Source: Humulus lupulus (taxonomy: Eukaryota; Streptophyta; Magnoliopsida; Rosales; Cannabaceae). Taken from it: DNA of 64,000 nt. A program made the translations under genes and the position numbers. The number at the start of each line of letters is the position of its first letter. The stretch's first letter is position 1. Below the pieces are notes generated by a model that saw nothing but the letters and a program-made list of their open reading frames with translations, searched no databases and was not told where the DNA came from. The DNA lies in assembly GCF_963169125.1 (NCBI RefSeq), contig NC_084801.1, positions 79,921,696-79,985,695 of the forward strand, in the 5' to 3' direction. Below, piece after piece: positions 8,923-19,343 of this stretch.

Positions 8923-11900
8923 TCAAGCATTGGGGGTAACTACAGCGTCCACGGCCGCAGCTTCGGGGGCATCTGTTTCAGCTGAGGCTGGCGGAGTCGG
9001 CTCATTGGAAGGAGGGATTTGGTCATGAGAAGGTTCAGAGGTCCCCGCCTCTCTGGGATCTCCCGCCTCAGGAGCTTCAGCACGTTCGTCAATGTTATAA
9101 GTTTGGACGTACGCCTCTGGGCCCTGATCCCACACGAGTAGCTTCTCCCTCATGGCTTCGGCATCATCTCCCAGATAGCCTAACACCTCCGGGTTCACTT
9201 TCCAGAGTTGATGCATGAGGACCACATGCGATATATTAATAGTCCTGTTCAGTATCACCTCAGCATCCCCCTTCTCCTTCAACCGCTCCGCCTCGGAGGT
9301 TGCCAGCTGTGCTTCCGCGGTAGTTAGTTGGGCCCTCAATTTTTCCATTTCGGCCTTGGAGGCATCCCGCTCCCCCTTAAGAGAATCAATCGCCTTGCGC
9401 TGCTCCCTATTTTGGTTCAGCACGGATTGCTTCTCGGTCACATGCCCCCTGGCAGTGAATTGCAAAGCCCCGATCTCTTTATCCTTCTCGGCGAGCCCCA
9501 ACTGAAGCATAGACACGAGATCCCTGCTCCTCTTATGGAGTTGCTCCTCTTCGTGCAGCTTACTCTGAAGAGTGGAATATTCCTCTTGCCGCTTAAGGAG
9601 GAGATCGTTCTTTGATTGCAAGCGGGCTTCCAGGGTATCTTTCTCCACCTTGGCTTGGGACAGCTCTTCCCGGAGCTTGGAGTTTTCGGTCTTAATCCCA
9701 TCCGACCGCTGTCTAAACTCATTCTCTGCCTTGGCCTGGTACTCTTGATATTTGGCAAGATATTTCTTCTCCGCCTCTTCTTCAGCCATGCGCCGGGCCT
9801 GATCAATCTTCTCCGAAGCCCCCAAGGCCTGTTGGGTCAGTTTCTGTTTCTCCGCCTCCAAGGCCTGGCGAGCCAGTTGGCTCTCCTCCAGCTGAACCAG
9901 AGCTGCACCAACCTCCCGGAACGAGCGTTCCGCGATCATAGAGGCCTGCAAGGAAAGACAACAGGATGAGTTAAAGCGGGACCAAAAGACAAGTGATCCC
10001 AAAAAATAACAACTGACGGCTTACCCCGGACATTTGCTGCTTCACAGCGTGTGTCAGCAACAGCGGGTCCTTGCTGGAGCTGATGGCCCATTTCTCAGAA
10101 TTGAGCTCGCATAAGCTCAGGGCCATGTCCTCCATCATCTCAGCTCCAAACGGCGCCAATGCACGACCGAGCCTAGGCACCAGCCTCTTCTCCAGGGCTG
10201 GACCATCCAGAACCGCTCCGGCCGGGTGAAGAGATCTCACCCCCTCGGCCAGCTCAGCTCTCTTCACGGCAGACAAGTTATCTGCCCTTCCCTGAGTAAC
10301 CGCCTTCTCCGCCTCTAGCCGCCTCTTCAAAAAGCTATCGGCCCGTCTTACACCCTCCAGGAGGGCAGCGGGGAAACTGGCTGGCTTCCGTGGGAAGTGG
10401 AACTTCAGGCCAGGCAGGGGAAGGTTAGTTGTCTGAGAGGTAGGAGACCCCGGAAGGATGGGCCCCCTTTGAGCTGGGGGAGGAGGCAGGCGGGGTATTA
10501 AGGCCCCGGTCTGTTGCTTTTGCTGCTGCGGCAGCAGAAGTAATTGCCCTTGTTGCTGCTGACGGTTTGGATGTTGTGGTTGCTGCAGCTGTGACGATGG
10601 TGATTGTGTCTGTTGTTCTTGTTGCTGCTGTTGTTGTAGTTGTGCTTGCTGTCGTTGCTGTTGTTGTTGCCTTCGACCAGGAGAAGAGTGTCTAAGGCGT
10701 TTGTTCTTAGCGCCCTCAGCATCTTCTCCGGGACGCTTGCTCACCCCAGTTGTCCTCACGGGGAACACAAGCCCTTCCCCGTCGCTACTGCTACTCGAGA
10801 CCGTCATAGTCTCGGAAGGCCCGTCAGCAGGGGACTTCTCTACCCTCGGAGACGCTTGCGCCTCGCCACTGGTCTTCTTGGGGGAGGCAGCCTTACCTCC
10901 CCTACCAGCCTTGGTCTTCCGTCCTTTCCCCGTGGGCGGGTCTTGGCTGGTGGCAGCCTTCTTAATAAGCAAAGTAACCCTCCCCAACATCTTGGCTTCG
11001 GGATACTCTGCAAGAAACGTACAGAGCAAGGTTAACGAACCAACAAGAAATGAGAAAGAAGATAAGCGGAAGACAAGACAATCAACAACATAAAAGCACA
11101 AGCAAGCCCGCCAGCAGGGAACAAGAAACAAGAAAAAGAAAAGTTTGAAAGGGACGACCATGCACGAGAAACGTGGATGGCCTTCCCCGAGCAAAACAAA
11201 ACATCGCTTCCTGCTCCAGGAAGCTCCCGTACTCCTTGAAGTCCGGGAAGGACATGCTGAGAGAAGAAGGGTCAACCATGATGACACCTTCTGGCAGACT
11301 ACCATCACTCAGACACCAGAGGAGCTCATCTACCCTATCACAGTACCTGTCGAAAGGTATCCTACGCGGATCTAGCCTAAGGAAACGGGGATCAAACCCC
11401 ATCTGAGAGGTCCGGGAAACCTCAGACAGGCTGGGGGTGTGGATCAATCGAAAACTAGTCTTACCTCTCCCGGAGGAACTAGCCCCCAGAGCCCCTTCGT
11501 TAGGGTAAGCCACGGCGTGGCGAGCCTCGATCTCCTCTTCCTCCGGCTGGCGGTCGGGGAACCTCTCCGCCCAACTAGGAGATAGGTATTTTCGTCCCGA
11601 GCAGCTTGGGTGATCACCTTAGACAGCTCCAGGGCAATCTGCTCCCGGATGTCAGCCGACACCTGAGTCTGCCCCCTACCACTTACTGGCTCGATATTTT
11701 GGAAGGAGGCGAGTAACCCATACTCCCTCAACGATTCGGAGGTCACAAGTCCCTCCACTCTCAACTCTTCCTCAGAAAGCCCTTCGTAGAACTTGGACCT
11801 CCGTATCATCTCCGCGCAGCGAGGTGTCCGCGGAATGACTTCTGCAAAAATCAAATACAAGCGTTAGAGATCCTCCCAAAAGGCAAATCAAACGCAAAGA

Positions 11901-12615
11901 AACAAAGTTGAAAAGGAAAAGAAGAAGCACTTACCAGGGATTTTGAAGTCCAAAGATAGGGCTGGCACCCTCTTCAGCGGGAAGCTAGTCGTCAGGAACC
12001 AGTATTCCCGGAGGTCTGGAACCCTCGCGGTATGACAAGTGGGGCACATCACATCCGGGTACCTTTCTAGCCTGTAAAACCCCACCTTGTCTGAGTGACC
12101 CCTCATAGGCTGAGACTTCAACCCATAAAAGTACAGCACCTCCTCCGGGGTAGGAGCTTCCAGTCTCCGGGACTTGCAAAAGATGAACCACCCTGCTAAG
12201 AGCTTGTAGCTGGAAGGAATTAACTGGAAGGGGGCAATCCCCGCCTTCACACAGAAATTGGCGAAGTAACTCCTTAGGGGCAAGTGCGCCCCGCACACTA
12301 TGTGTGCCCAGCTCCAGGCACCAAAGCCCTCGTGACTCTGGCTAGCTGACTCGCCCAGCACCGACAGACGGTGCCACATCAGACCTGGGATGTTCTTCAG
12401 GCCTGCCTCAGAGGAATACAGCTCCAGCATGCCATAATTCCTGAAAAGGTTTGGTTTTTGGTCCATCTCCCAGATGGAACTATTGGAGGTTGGTGGGCTA
12501 GCCGCGACCGCTTTCGCCTTTCCTTTCCCCTTTCCACCAGCGACAGGAGAGCCCTTCTCTTGGGCAGAATCAGCCTCCCCCGCAGCAAGGAGTTGTTCCT
12601 TCGAGATGTTCGTCA
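8923..12615 (-). CDS. Antisense spliced gene of Tat-1 (PF04195-type domain, polyQ, coiled coil)
   Basis: I infer four coding exons: 12615-11935, 11841-11159, 11007-10025 and 9945-8923. All introns are GT-AG (93, 151 and 79 bp) with phases 1, 1 and 0. Exon 1 holds a domain I assign to the 'putative gypsy type transposon' family (AHLPLRSYF, then PFQLIPSSYKLLAGW). Exon 2 is charged. Exon 3 is Pro/Ser/basic with a glutamine-rich tract (about 10505-10680). Exon 4 is a long heptad-like coiled coil. Codons 1-2 appear to be made by joining an A from an upstream leader exon (ending 13069) to TG at 12615, because no ATG sits in place. One frameshift near 11575-11590 (one base lost, or two gained) separates ...ARDENTY from ERFPDRQPEEEE. 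For intron 2 a GTAAG donor near 11466 is an alternative. Function is unknown. Extra antisense genes are known in Tat elements. Confidence 0.65.
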
Positions 12616-13350
12616 CTGGACAAAAGAAAAGAAAGAAGAAAACACTCTAAGCAGTCAGCACCCTTGTCATACCCTAGTGGTATCAAAGGCGTCGGGGAGA
12701 CCCTCCCCGAAAACTGCTTGGAGAGGCTCCCACCGAGCTTACCGAGGGATTGGCACCATGCCACCCGAAGGACAGCAAGGAACCAGACTCAGACCCCGAG
12801 CCTAAGCCCACCAAAAGAAGCGTTTTTCCAGATAAAGACACCCTAAAGGCGTTCATGCTTATGCCCTAAAAAAGCAAAAAAAGGGACGACTTTCCAAACG
12901 CAAATCGCCAAAACATGCAGAAAAGGCTACTTATCGACTCACAATCAATCACATGCCTACCAAAGCCCTATTCACACATGCACATAAGCAATAATGGCAG
13001 AAACCTCTACTCTAACAACTACCAACAACCTAAGGTTTGGGAGGAAAGAGCAAAGTAGAAATACTTACTGATATTCGGGTAGTTGGAGGTTGAAGGAATA
13101 ACTGGATCACTGCACAGCACGATCGCGAGAAGTAAAAGCTGCAAAGACGAACGGCGATTCAAACCAGGAACTTCGGGGAATAAACCCACTGCCAAATCAA
13201 AAAGAAAAGTTTCCAGATACTTACCAAAAGAAATGGCAAGTTCGGGGGAACGTAAGCTGGGAAGCCTGAGAGTTCGAAGGTTTGGAAATCTGAAAATCCT
13301 AAAGATGGAGAATCTGAAAGCGTAAAGAGGAAGAAAGGTCCTTTCCCTCG
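12616..13350 (-). other. Leader and 5' intron of the Tat-1 antisense gene
   Basis: On the minus strand, transcription from the TATA box would begin near 13325. Strong donor sequences are present at 13068-13067 (tcaGTAAGTA) and 13224-13223 (ttgGTAAGTA), and an acceptor (ttttgtccag) ends at 12616. Using the 13068 donor yields a 453-bp intron and an ATG across the junction. No other ORF is supported here. Confidence 0.5.
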
Positions 13351-13358
13351 TTTTTATA
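13351..13358 (-). promoter_or_regulatory. TATA box of the Tat-1 antisense gene
   Basis: The minus strand reads gctataaaaacg here, just upstream of the leader. It lies outside the 3' LTR, so the antisense gene seems to have a promoter of its own. Confidence 0.6.
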
Positions 13359-13800
13359 GCAGGGAAGAGGCCGTTTCGAATTCCTCAAGTGGACGGTCCC
13401 GATCTTCCCATTCCGTGTGCATCAGATCCAACGGCTGGAGAGGAAGCGACGATCCTATTTATGACTCCTCGGATGGGAATAAAGTATTTATTTCCCATCA
13501 TTACACCACCTCGGGCCCTGAGTACCATTAAAAACCGTCAAATCATTGGTCAGATGACTGACGCACGCATCCTCAACCAGTCGCCTCACGCACACGTCTT
13601 GGTCGCAGAACCATTCCCAGAATGACACGTGATCCTTGCCGCACTTGAGTACTTGATCTCAAACAGAAGAAATTCCTTTTCTCTTTCATACTAATACTCA
13701 GGCGGGAAAAAAGAACCCTTCCGGGAACACAGAAGGTGCCCCCTCGCCTAGTCTAAGAAACTGATTGTACAAGCTCCCGGATCTCTCAAAGCTCCGCGAC
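13359..13800. other. Tat-1 upstream region of antisense gene, no ORF
   Basis: These 440 bp lie between the antisense TATA box and the 3' PPT. They presumably hold upstream control sequences. I see no gene or repeat in them. Confidence 0.5.
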
Positions 13801-13813
13801 CTTGGGGGGTAAA
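13801..13813 (+). promoter_or_regulatory. 3' polypurine tract of Tat-1
   Basis: cttggggggtaaa lies directly against the TG of the 3' LTR, where plus-strand DNA synthesis is primed. Tat-2 has cttggggggcaaa in the same position (30235-30247, minus). Confidence 0.85.
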
Positions 13814-14702
13814 TGTTATCCAGATTTCCGGATAGCGTTTAGATTGATGACCTCGGGGAAGCAGAATTATCGATGTCTTTCACGGTAGGTGACCAGAGCT
13901 CGCGGATGGACAGAAAGGCTTCGCCTCTCCTGTTTGATATCCGGATTACTCTGCCAAGCAAGCACAACACGGAAACTCGTTGACTCTCCCGGACTCCCGA
14001 AGGATACCCCTCGGGGAGGCCCCTTCCAGGAGAGGCCCTTCGAGTGGTCTACGCGGAAACAGTTCCATGCCTCGCACAGAACAAAACCGAACTGTCGAGT
14101 CCGGGAGAAGGCATATTTGGAATGATATCTGTCTGACACAGGATCCCGCCTGACACGCCCGTCAGGACAAAGCCGCACACATCCCAGCACGCCTAAGGGT
14201 ACCTTTTCGCCTACTGTTCCGCTGACAACTTGGAAAAGACGGCTGACTTTGTGTGTTCCCCATACTTTCACGTAAATATACCCACATAGAGTCTTGTAGC
14301 CATGCGACTACAGTAATTGTATCCCCTATTTATGGCTGGTGTAATTAAGACTCATGTACGTGGAGAAAAACCCTAATCCGAAACCTTAGCTATAAAGGCC
14401 CCTTCATTTTACAAGAAGAAGGAGGACGGAGAGATCACATAGCAAAAACTCTACCAAAATCTCTCTAGCTTCATCTTCTTCAAGAGAACCCGAGAGAAAC
14501 ATTGTGAGTGTGTGAAGTTCTTGTGCACCAGCCATCTTACTGTAACCTTTTCCAAGTATAATAACATCGACTCGTGGACTAGGGCTTGTTAACGCCTGAA
14601 CCACGTAAAAACACTGTTTGTTTAGTTACATTTCAGTATTTCTACAGTTCTTATCTTTTTATTATTCTGTTAGTTATTCGTTTCCGAAAAACTCGGTAAA
14701 CA
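13814..14702 (+). repeat. Tat-1 3' LTR
   Basis: This 889-bp copy differs from the 5' LTR at six scattered substitutions and has no indels. Its TATA box is at 14391-14396. Confidence 0.95.
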
Positions 14703-14707
14703 CATGC
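14703..14707. repeat. Tat-1 target-site duplication, right copy (catgc)
   Basis: The five bases follow the terminal CA of the 3' LTR and match 500-504. Confidence 0.95.
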
Positions 14708-14871
14708 TTACTACAGTTTAAATGTATGAGATGAGTCTTTTGAGACCAAAACCTTTTTAACCTTAGATCTTACATGTTTAGTAACACGTTTTCAAAATAA
14801 TGACTTGATTAGCAAGTCCTGCACCTTTAAAAGTACACAGTGTAACAGTCTTGGCTATCCAGGGCGTTACA
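14708..14871 (+). repeat. Tekay 5' LTR, part 2
   Basis: The LTR sequence interrupted at 504 resumes here and ends in gggcgttaca, matching 21487-21650 of the 3' LTR with one difference (aacagtc against aacggtc). Confidence 0.93.
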
Positions 14872-14874
14872 ACT

Positions 14875-14886
14875 TGGTATCAGAGC
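14875..14886 (+). other. Primer binding site of the Tekay element (tRNA-iMet type)
   Basis: TGGTATCAGAGC, three bases after the LTR end, is the standard complement of plant initiator-methionine tRNA. Confidence 0.93.
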
Positions 14887-15275
14887 GTCCTAGGTTTAAG
14901 GGTTCCTGAAGACAGCCTGGATATGTACATTCGCTGCTGGAGACAAGCTCAAGTCAGGGTTTGGTAATGTGTATATGTGTGCTTATGTGCCTGAGATGAG
15001 TTATGCATGTTGTTATTCACTGAATTGCTAGGAAGCATGAGATATTGATAGGGCCTGGCCCTTGACTGCTGTGTGAAAATATTGAGGCATGTTTATCAAC
15101 ATTGTCGTGCATGTAAATGAGTATATGGATGATTGACTATTTATGGTGCATGGATGCTTATATGTGTTGGTTACCTGTGATTGATTATGTTCTATTATTG
15201 AGTTCTGGAGAAGCTTTTACCCTGTCATTGTGGTCTGACTGCCGAGTCGATATTTGCAGATTGACTTGGATAACT
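14887..15275 (+). other. Tekay untranslated leader
   Basis: These 390 bp lie between the PBS and the Gag start. A 94-codon open frame ends at 15401 but only its part from ATG 15276 reads as Gag. I see no other feature. Confidence 0.7.
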
Positions 15276-18200
15276 ATGCGTCCAAGGAAATCTTCACGAC
15301 TAGCCGGCACTGGGTCCCGGACCAAGGGCAATGACCAGGGCCAGACACCTCCGCCAGTCCCTGAGAATTGGCAGCAGTTAATGGCTGAGATGCAGGCTTG
15401 ATTACAGAGCCAAGATGAGCTAATTCGTATTCTGCAGCAGCAGGCTCCATCAGGGAGTGTTGCCCCTTCTTTACCACCTGTAGTGGTACCAGCTGTGCAG
15501 CCTGGAGAGGTTGTTAATAAGTGGGAACCGTTATATGAGCGGTTCAGGAAGCAGCAACCCCCAGTCTTTGAGGGAGGACCAGATCCGTTGAAAGCCGAGC
15601 AGTGGCTAACCATGATTACAGTAATCCTGGATTTAATGAGAATTGAGGGACAGGATAGAGTGGCCTGTGCCACTTATATGTTGAGGGAGGATGCCCGTAT
15701 TTTGTGGGAGGTGGCATCGCAGACTAGAGATGTTGCCACTTTGACTTGGGAAGGTTTCAAGGATTTGTTTGGCCAGAAGTATTACAATGTTGCTGTTAGG
15801 GCAGCAGAGGTCAACGAGTTTGTGAGTTTGGTACAGGGCAGTATGACTGTTACTGAGTATGCCCTGAAATTTGATAGGCTCACAAAGTTTGCACCAGATC
15901 TTGTGCCTACTGATGCTGTTAGGCAAAATCATTTTATCAGGGGGCTTAATACTGGCTTTCCTTTTACAGTATTGATTGATTCTGGTGCTACACATTCTTT
16001 TGTTTCTAGTAGAGTGATTGATAGACTGTGTAGACCTAGTGAGTATTGGACTGCAGGGTTTGGGACTTTGTTGCCTACAGGGGAGCTGGTAGTCTCTAGG
16101 AGGTGGATTAGGGCACTGCCAGTGATGGTTGATGGTAGGGAAATTTCGGTGGATTTGATTGAATTAGATTTGGGAGACTTTGATATGATTCTAGGAATGG
16201 ATTGGCTGGCTAGGTATGGGGCTACAATTGATTGTAGGAAGAAGATGGTTGCTTTTGAGGCGGAGGGCGATGACCCTTTTGTCTTTGTGGGTGCGGTATC
16301 TGGACCCCGCATACCTATGATTTCGGCGTTGAGAGCCAGGGACCTGTTGCAGGGGGGATGCATAGGTTTTCTGGCTAGTGTGGTGGATACCACCAGAGTT
16401 ATGCTGGCAGGGCTGGGGGAGACTGGATTGGTGTGCGAGTTTTTGGATGTCTTCCCTGAGGATTTGCTAGGGTTGCCGCCGCGTAGGGAGATACAGTTTG
16501 AGATTGAGTTGGCACCGGGGACAGAACCAGTATCTAGGACACCATACAGGATGGCACCAGCAGAATTGAAAGAGTTGAAGATACAGTTGCAAGAACTTCT
16601 GGATTTGGGGTTTATCAGGCAAAGCTACTCTCCATGGGGCGCACCGGTACTTTTTGTTAAGAAGAAGGACGGGACTCTGAGGATGTGCATCGATTATAGA
16701 GAATTGAACAAGTTGGCTATTAAGAATAAGTATCCTCTGCCAAGGATTGATGACTTGTTTGATCAGCTGCAAGGTAAGACGGTGTTCTCAAAGATTGATC
16801 TTCGATCTGGTTATCACCAGCTGAGGATCAAGGATGAGGATATACCAAAGACGGCTTTTCGGACGCGTTATGGGCACTATGAGTTCTTGGTCATGTCTTT
16901 TGGTCTGACCAATGCCCCAGCAGCTTTTATGGATCTGATGAACAGGGTGTTCAAGGACTTTTTGGACCAATTTGTCATTGTCTTCATCGACGATATCTTA
17001 GTATACTCCAGTTCAGAGGCAGAGCATGAGCAGCATCTCCGACAGGTCTTACAGAGGTTAAGGGAGCATCAGTTGTACGCCAAGTTTAAGAAGTGTGAGT
17101 TCTGGCTACCGGAGGTGACCTTTCTTGGACATATAGTTGGGGCAGAAGGGATTAAGGTGGATCCGTCCAAGGTAGAAGCAGTTAGGGATTGGCCGAGGCC
17201 GAGGAATGCCTCGGAGGTGCGGATTTTCCTTGGGTTAGTAGGTTACTACAGGCGGTTTGTAGAGGGATTCTCAAAGATCTCTTCACCAATGACAGAGTTG
17301 ACAAGGAAGAATCAGAAGTTCATCTGGTCAGAGAAGTGTGAGAATAGTTTTCAGGAGTTGAAGCGACGACTTATTTCTGCGCCAGTGTTGAGTCTTCCTT
17401 CGGAGGAAGGGAAGTTTGTGGTTTATTGTGATGCATCGAGGTTGGGTTTAGGCTGTGTGCTGATGCAGAATGAGAAAGTTATAGCTTATGCATCTCGACA
17501 GCTGAAGGAGTATGAGCAGAGGTATCCGACTCATGATTTGGAGTTAGCGGTAGTGGTGTTTGCATTGAAGGTGTGGCGTCATTATCTGTATGGAGAAAAG
17601 TGCGAGATCTACACTGATCATAAGAGTCTGAAGTATTTCTTCACGCAGAAGGATTTGAATATGAGACAAAGACGTTGGTTGGAGTTGGTTAAGGATTATG
17701 ATTGTGATATCCTTTATCACCCTGGGAAAGCCAACGTAGTGGCAGATGCATTGAGCCGGAGGGGCCCAGGACAGTTGTATAGTTCTACTCAGATCTCGAG
17801 AGAATTGGCTGATGAGATGGTTAGGGCAAGGATAGAACTGGTGGTAGGCCAGTTAGCCAATGTCACTTTACAGTCGACCCTGTTGGAGCGGATCAAGGAG
17901 GGTCAGTTGGTGGATGTGCATTTACAGGATAGTAGGCAGCATGCCTTAGCAGGGACAGCTAAGGATTATTCAGTTTCAGAGACAGGTTTGCTCCGGTATC
18001 AGGGACGGATATGTGTTCTGGCAGATGAGGGGATTAGGCGTGAGATATTGGATGAGTCCCACACTACGCCATACTCACTTCATCAGGGTACCACGAAGAT
18101 GTATCAGGATCTACGGACGTTATACTGGTGGCCCAGGATGAAGAAGGATGTAGTTGAGTATGTATCTAGATGTTTAACCTGTCAGCAGGTTAAGGCTGAG

Positions 18201-19307
18201 CATCAGCGACCAGCGGGATTACTTCAGCCTTTGGGTATCCCAGAATGGAAGTGGGAGGATATTACGATGGATTTCGTGGGAGGATTACCCTGGACAGTTG
18301 GACTTCATGACTCGGTGTGGGTGATAGTGGATAGATACACAAAGTCAGCTCATTTCCTACCAGTTAGGTCAACTTATACTGTGGAACAGTATGCAGAGCT
18401 GTATGTGAGGGAGATAGTTCATCTCCATGGGGTTCCAAAGTCTATTGTATCTGATCGAGACCCTATCTTTACCACTAAGTTCTGAGGAGCTCTGCAGAGA
18501 GCCATGGGGACTCAGTTGAAATTTAGCACAGCTTTTCATCCTCAGACTGATGGACAATCTGAGAGGACGATTCAGGTATTGGAGGACATGCTTAGGGCAT
18601 GTGTGATTGACTTTGAGGGTTTGTGGAGTAAGTATCTTCCATTGATTGAGTTTTCATATAACAACAGTTACTAGTCCACGATTGGAGTGGCTCCTTATGA
18701 GATGTTATATGGAAGGAAGTGCAGATCGCCTATTCACTGGGATGAGATGGGTGAGAGAAGATGTTTGGGGCCAGATATGGTTCAGAAGACTAATGAGGCC
18801 ATTGAAAATATTCGAGCTAGGATGCTTGCCTCGCAGAGTAGACAGAAAAGCTACGTTGATCCTAAGCGTAGGAACGTGGAGTTCCAGGTTGGGGACCACG
18901 TGTTTCTGCGAGTTTCACCGTTGAGGGGTGTGAGGAGGTTTGGAGTGAAGGGCAAGCTGAGCCCTCGGTTCGTTGGACCCTTTGAGATTTTAGAGAGGGT
19001 TGGGCAGGTGGCTTATAGGCTGGCCTTGCCACCGTCCCTATCAGGAGTTCATAATGTGTTCCATGTCTCTATGTTGCGAAAGTATGTTTCTAATACAACA
19101 CATGTGTTGATGCATGAGGACTTGGAGCTGCAAGCAGATTTGTCCTATGAGGAGAGACTAGTTCAGATTTTGGATCGGAAAGAGATGGTTCTGCGGAATA
19201 AGACGATTCCGTTAGTGAAAGTATTGTGGAGGAATAGCAAGGTCGAGGAAGCGACCTGGGAGTTAGAGACGGCGATGCGGGATAAGCATCCCGAGCTATT
19301 CAGGTAA
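15276..19307 (+). pseudogene. gag-pol: Tekay gag-pol polyprotein, three stops and an internal deletion
   Basis: One frame runs from ATG 15276 (MRPRKSSRL) to TAA 19305-19307. Order: Gag core ([16 protein letters not shown]); protease ([19 protein letters not shown]); RT ([22 protein letters not shown], catalytic [10 protein letters not shown]); an intact Gypsy RNase H ([26 protein letters not shown]); integrase with zinc residues ([15 protein letters not shown]), Asp in MDFVGGLP, Asp in SDRDPIF and Glu in GQSERTI; then the YGRKCRSP region and a chromodomain-like tail (VLWRNSKVEEATWELE). In-frame stops are TGA 15399-15401, TGA 18483-18485 (after FTTKF) and TAG 18672-18674. About 15945-15960 the Gag core joins straight to protease, so the CCHC knuckle and the protease N-terminus are deleted with the frame kept. 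Confidence 0.9.
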
Positions 19308-19328
19308 ATTTCGAGGACGAAATTCTCA

Positions 19329-19343
19329 TTAGGAGGGGATAGT
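19329..19343 (+). promoter_or_regulatory. Polypurine tract of the Tekay element
   Basis: ttaggaggggatagt sits directly before tgtaacg of the 3' LTR, after the aatttcgaggacgaaatt box that closes many Tekay elements. The minus-strand LTR at 36227-38684 has the same layout. Confidence 0.85.

Larger units (their letters stand above)
505..14702 (+). mobile_element. Tat-1: complete Tat-lineage Ty3/Gypsy element with antisense gene
   Basis: The element is 14.2 kb with 889-bp LTRs at both ends (TG...CA), perfect TSD catgc, PBS at 1397-1414 and PPT at 13801-13813. The sense strand carries gag-protease, RT, two RNase H domains and integrase (1481-7696). The minus strand carries a spliced gene (8923-12615). 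Its LTRs differ at six positions (0.67 %), all substitutions, so this is the youngest insertion in the window. Large size, dual RNase H and an antisense gene before the 3' LTR are known traits of the Tat branch (Ogre, Grande, Retand and relatives). Two in-frame stops split gag-pol, so this copy is probably not autonomous. Confidence 0.93.

Noticed and set aside
10498..10722. Asn/Ser-rich ORF opposite reading of the CAA/CAG tract
   Set aside because: It is a frame shadow of the glutamine-rich exon of the antisense gene.
9215..11093. Plus-strand ORFs over the Tat-1 antisense gene
   Set aside because: They are complements of the coiled-coil and Pro-rich exons, without retroelement domains and without a start context.
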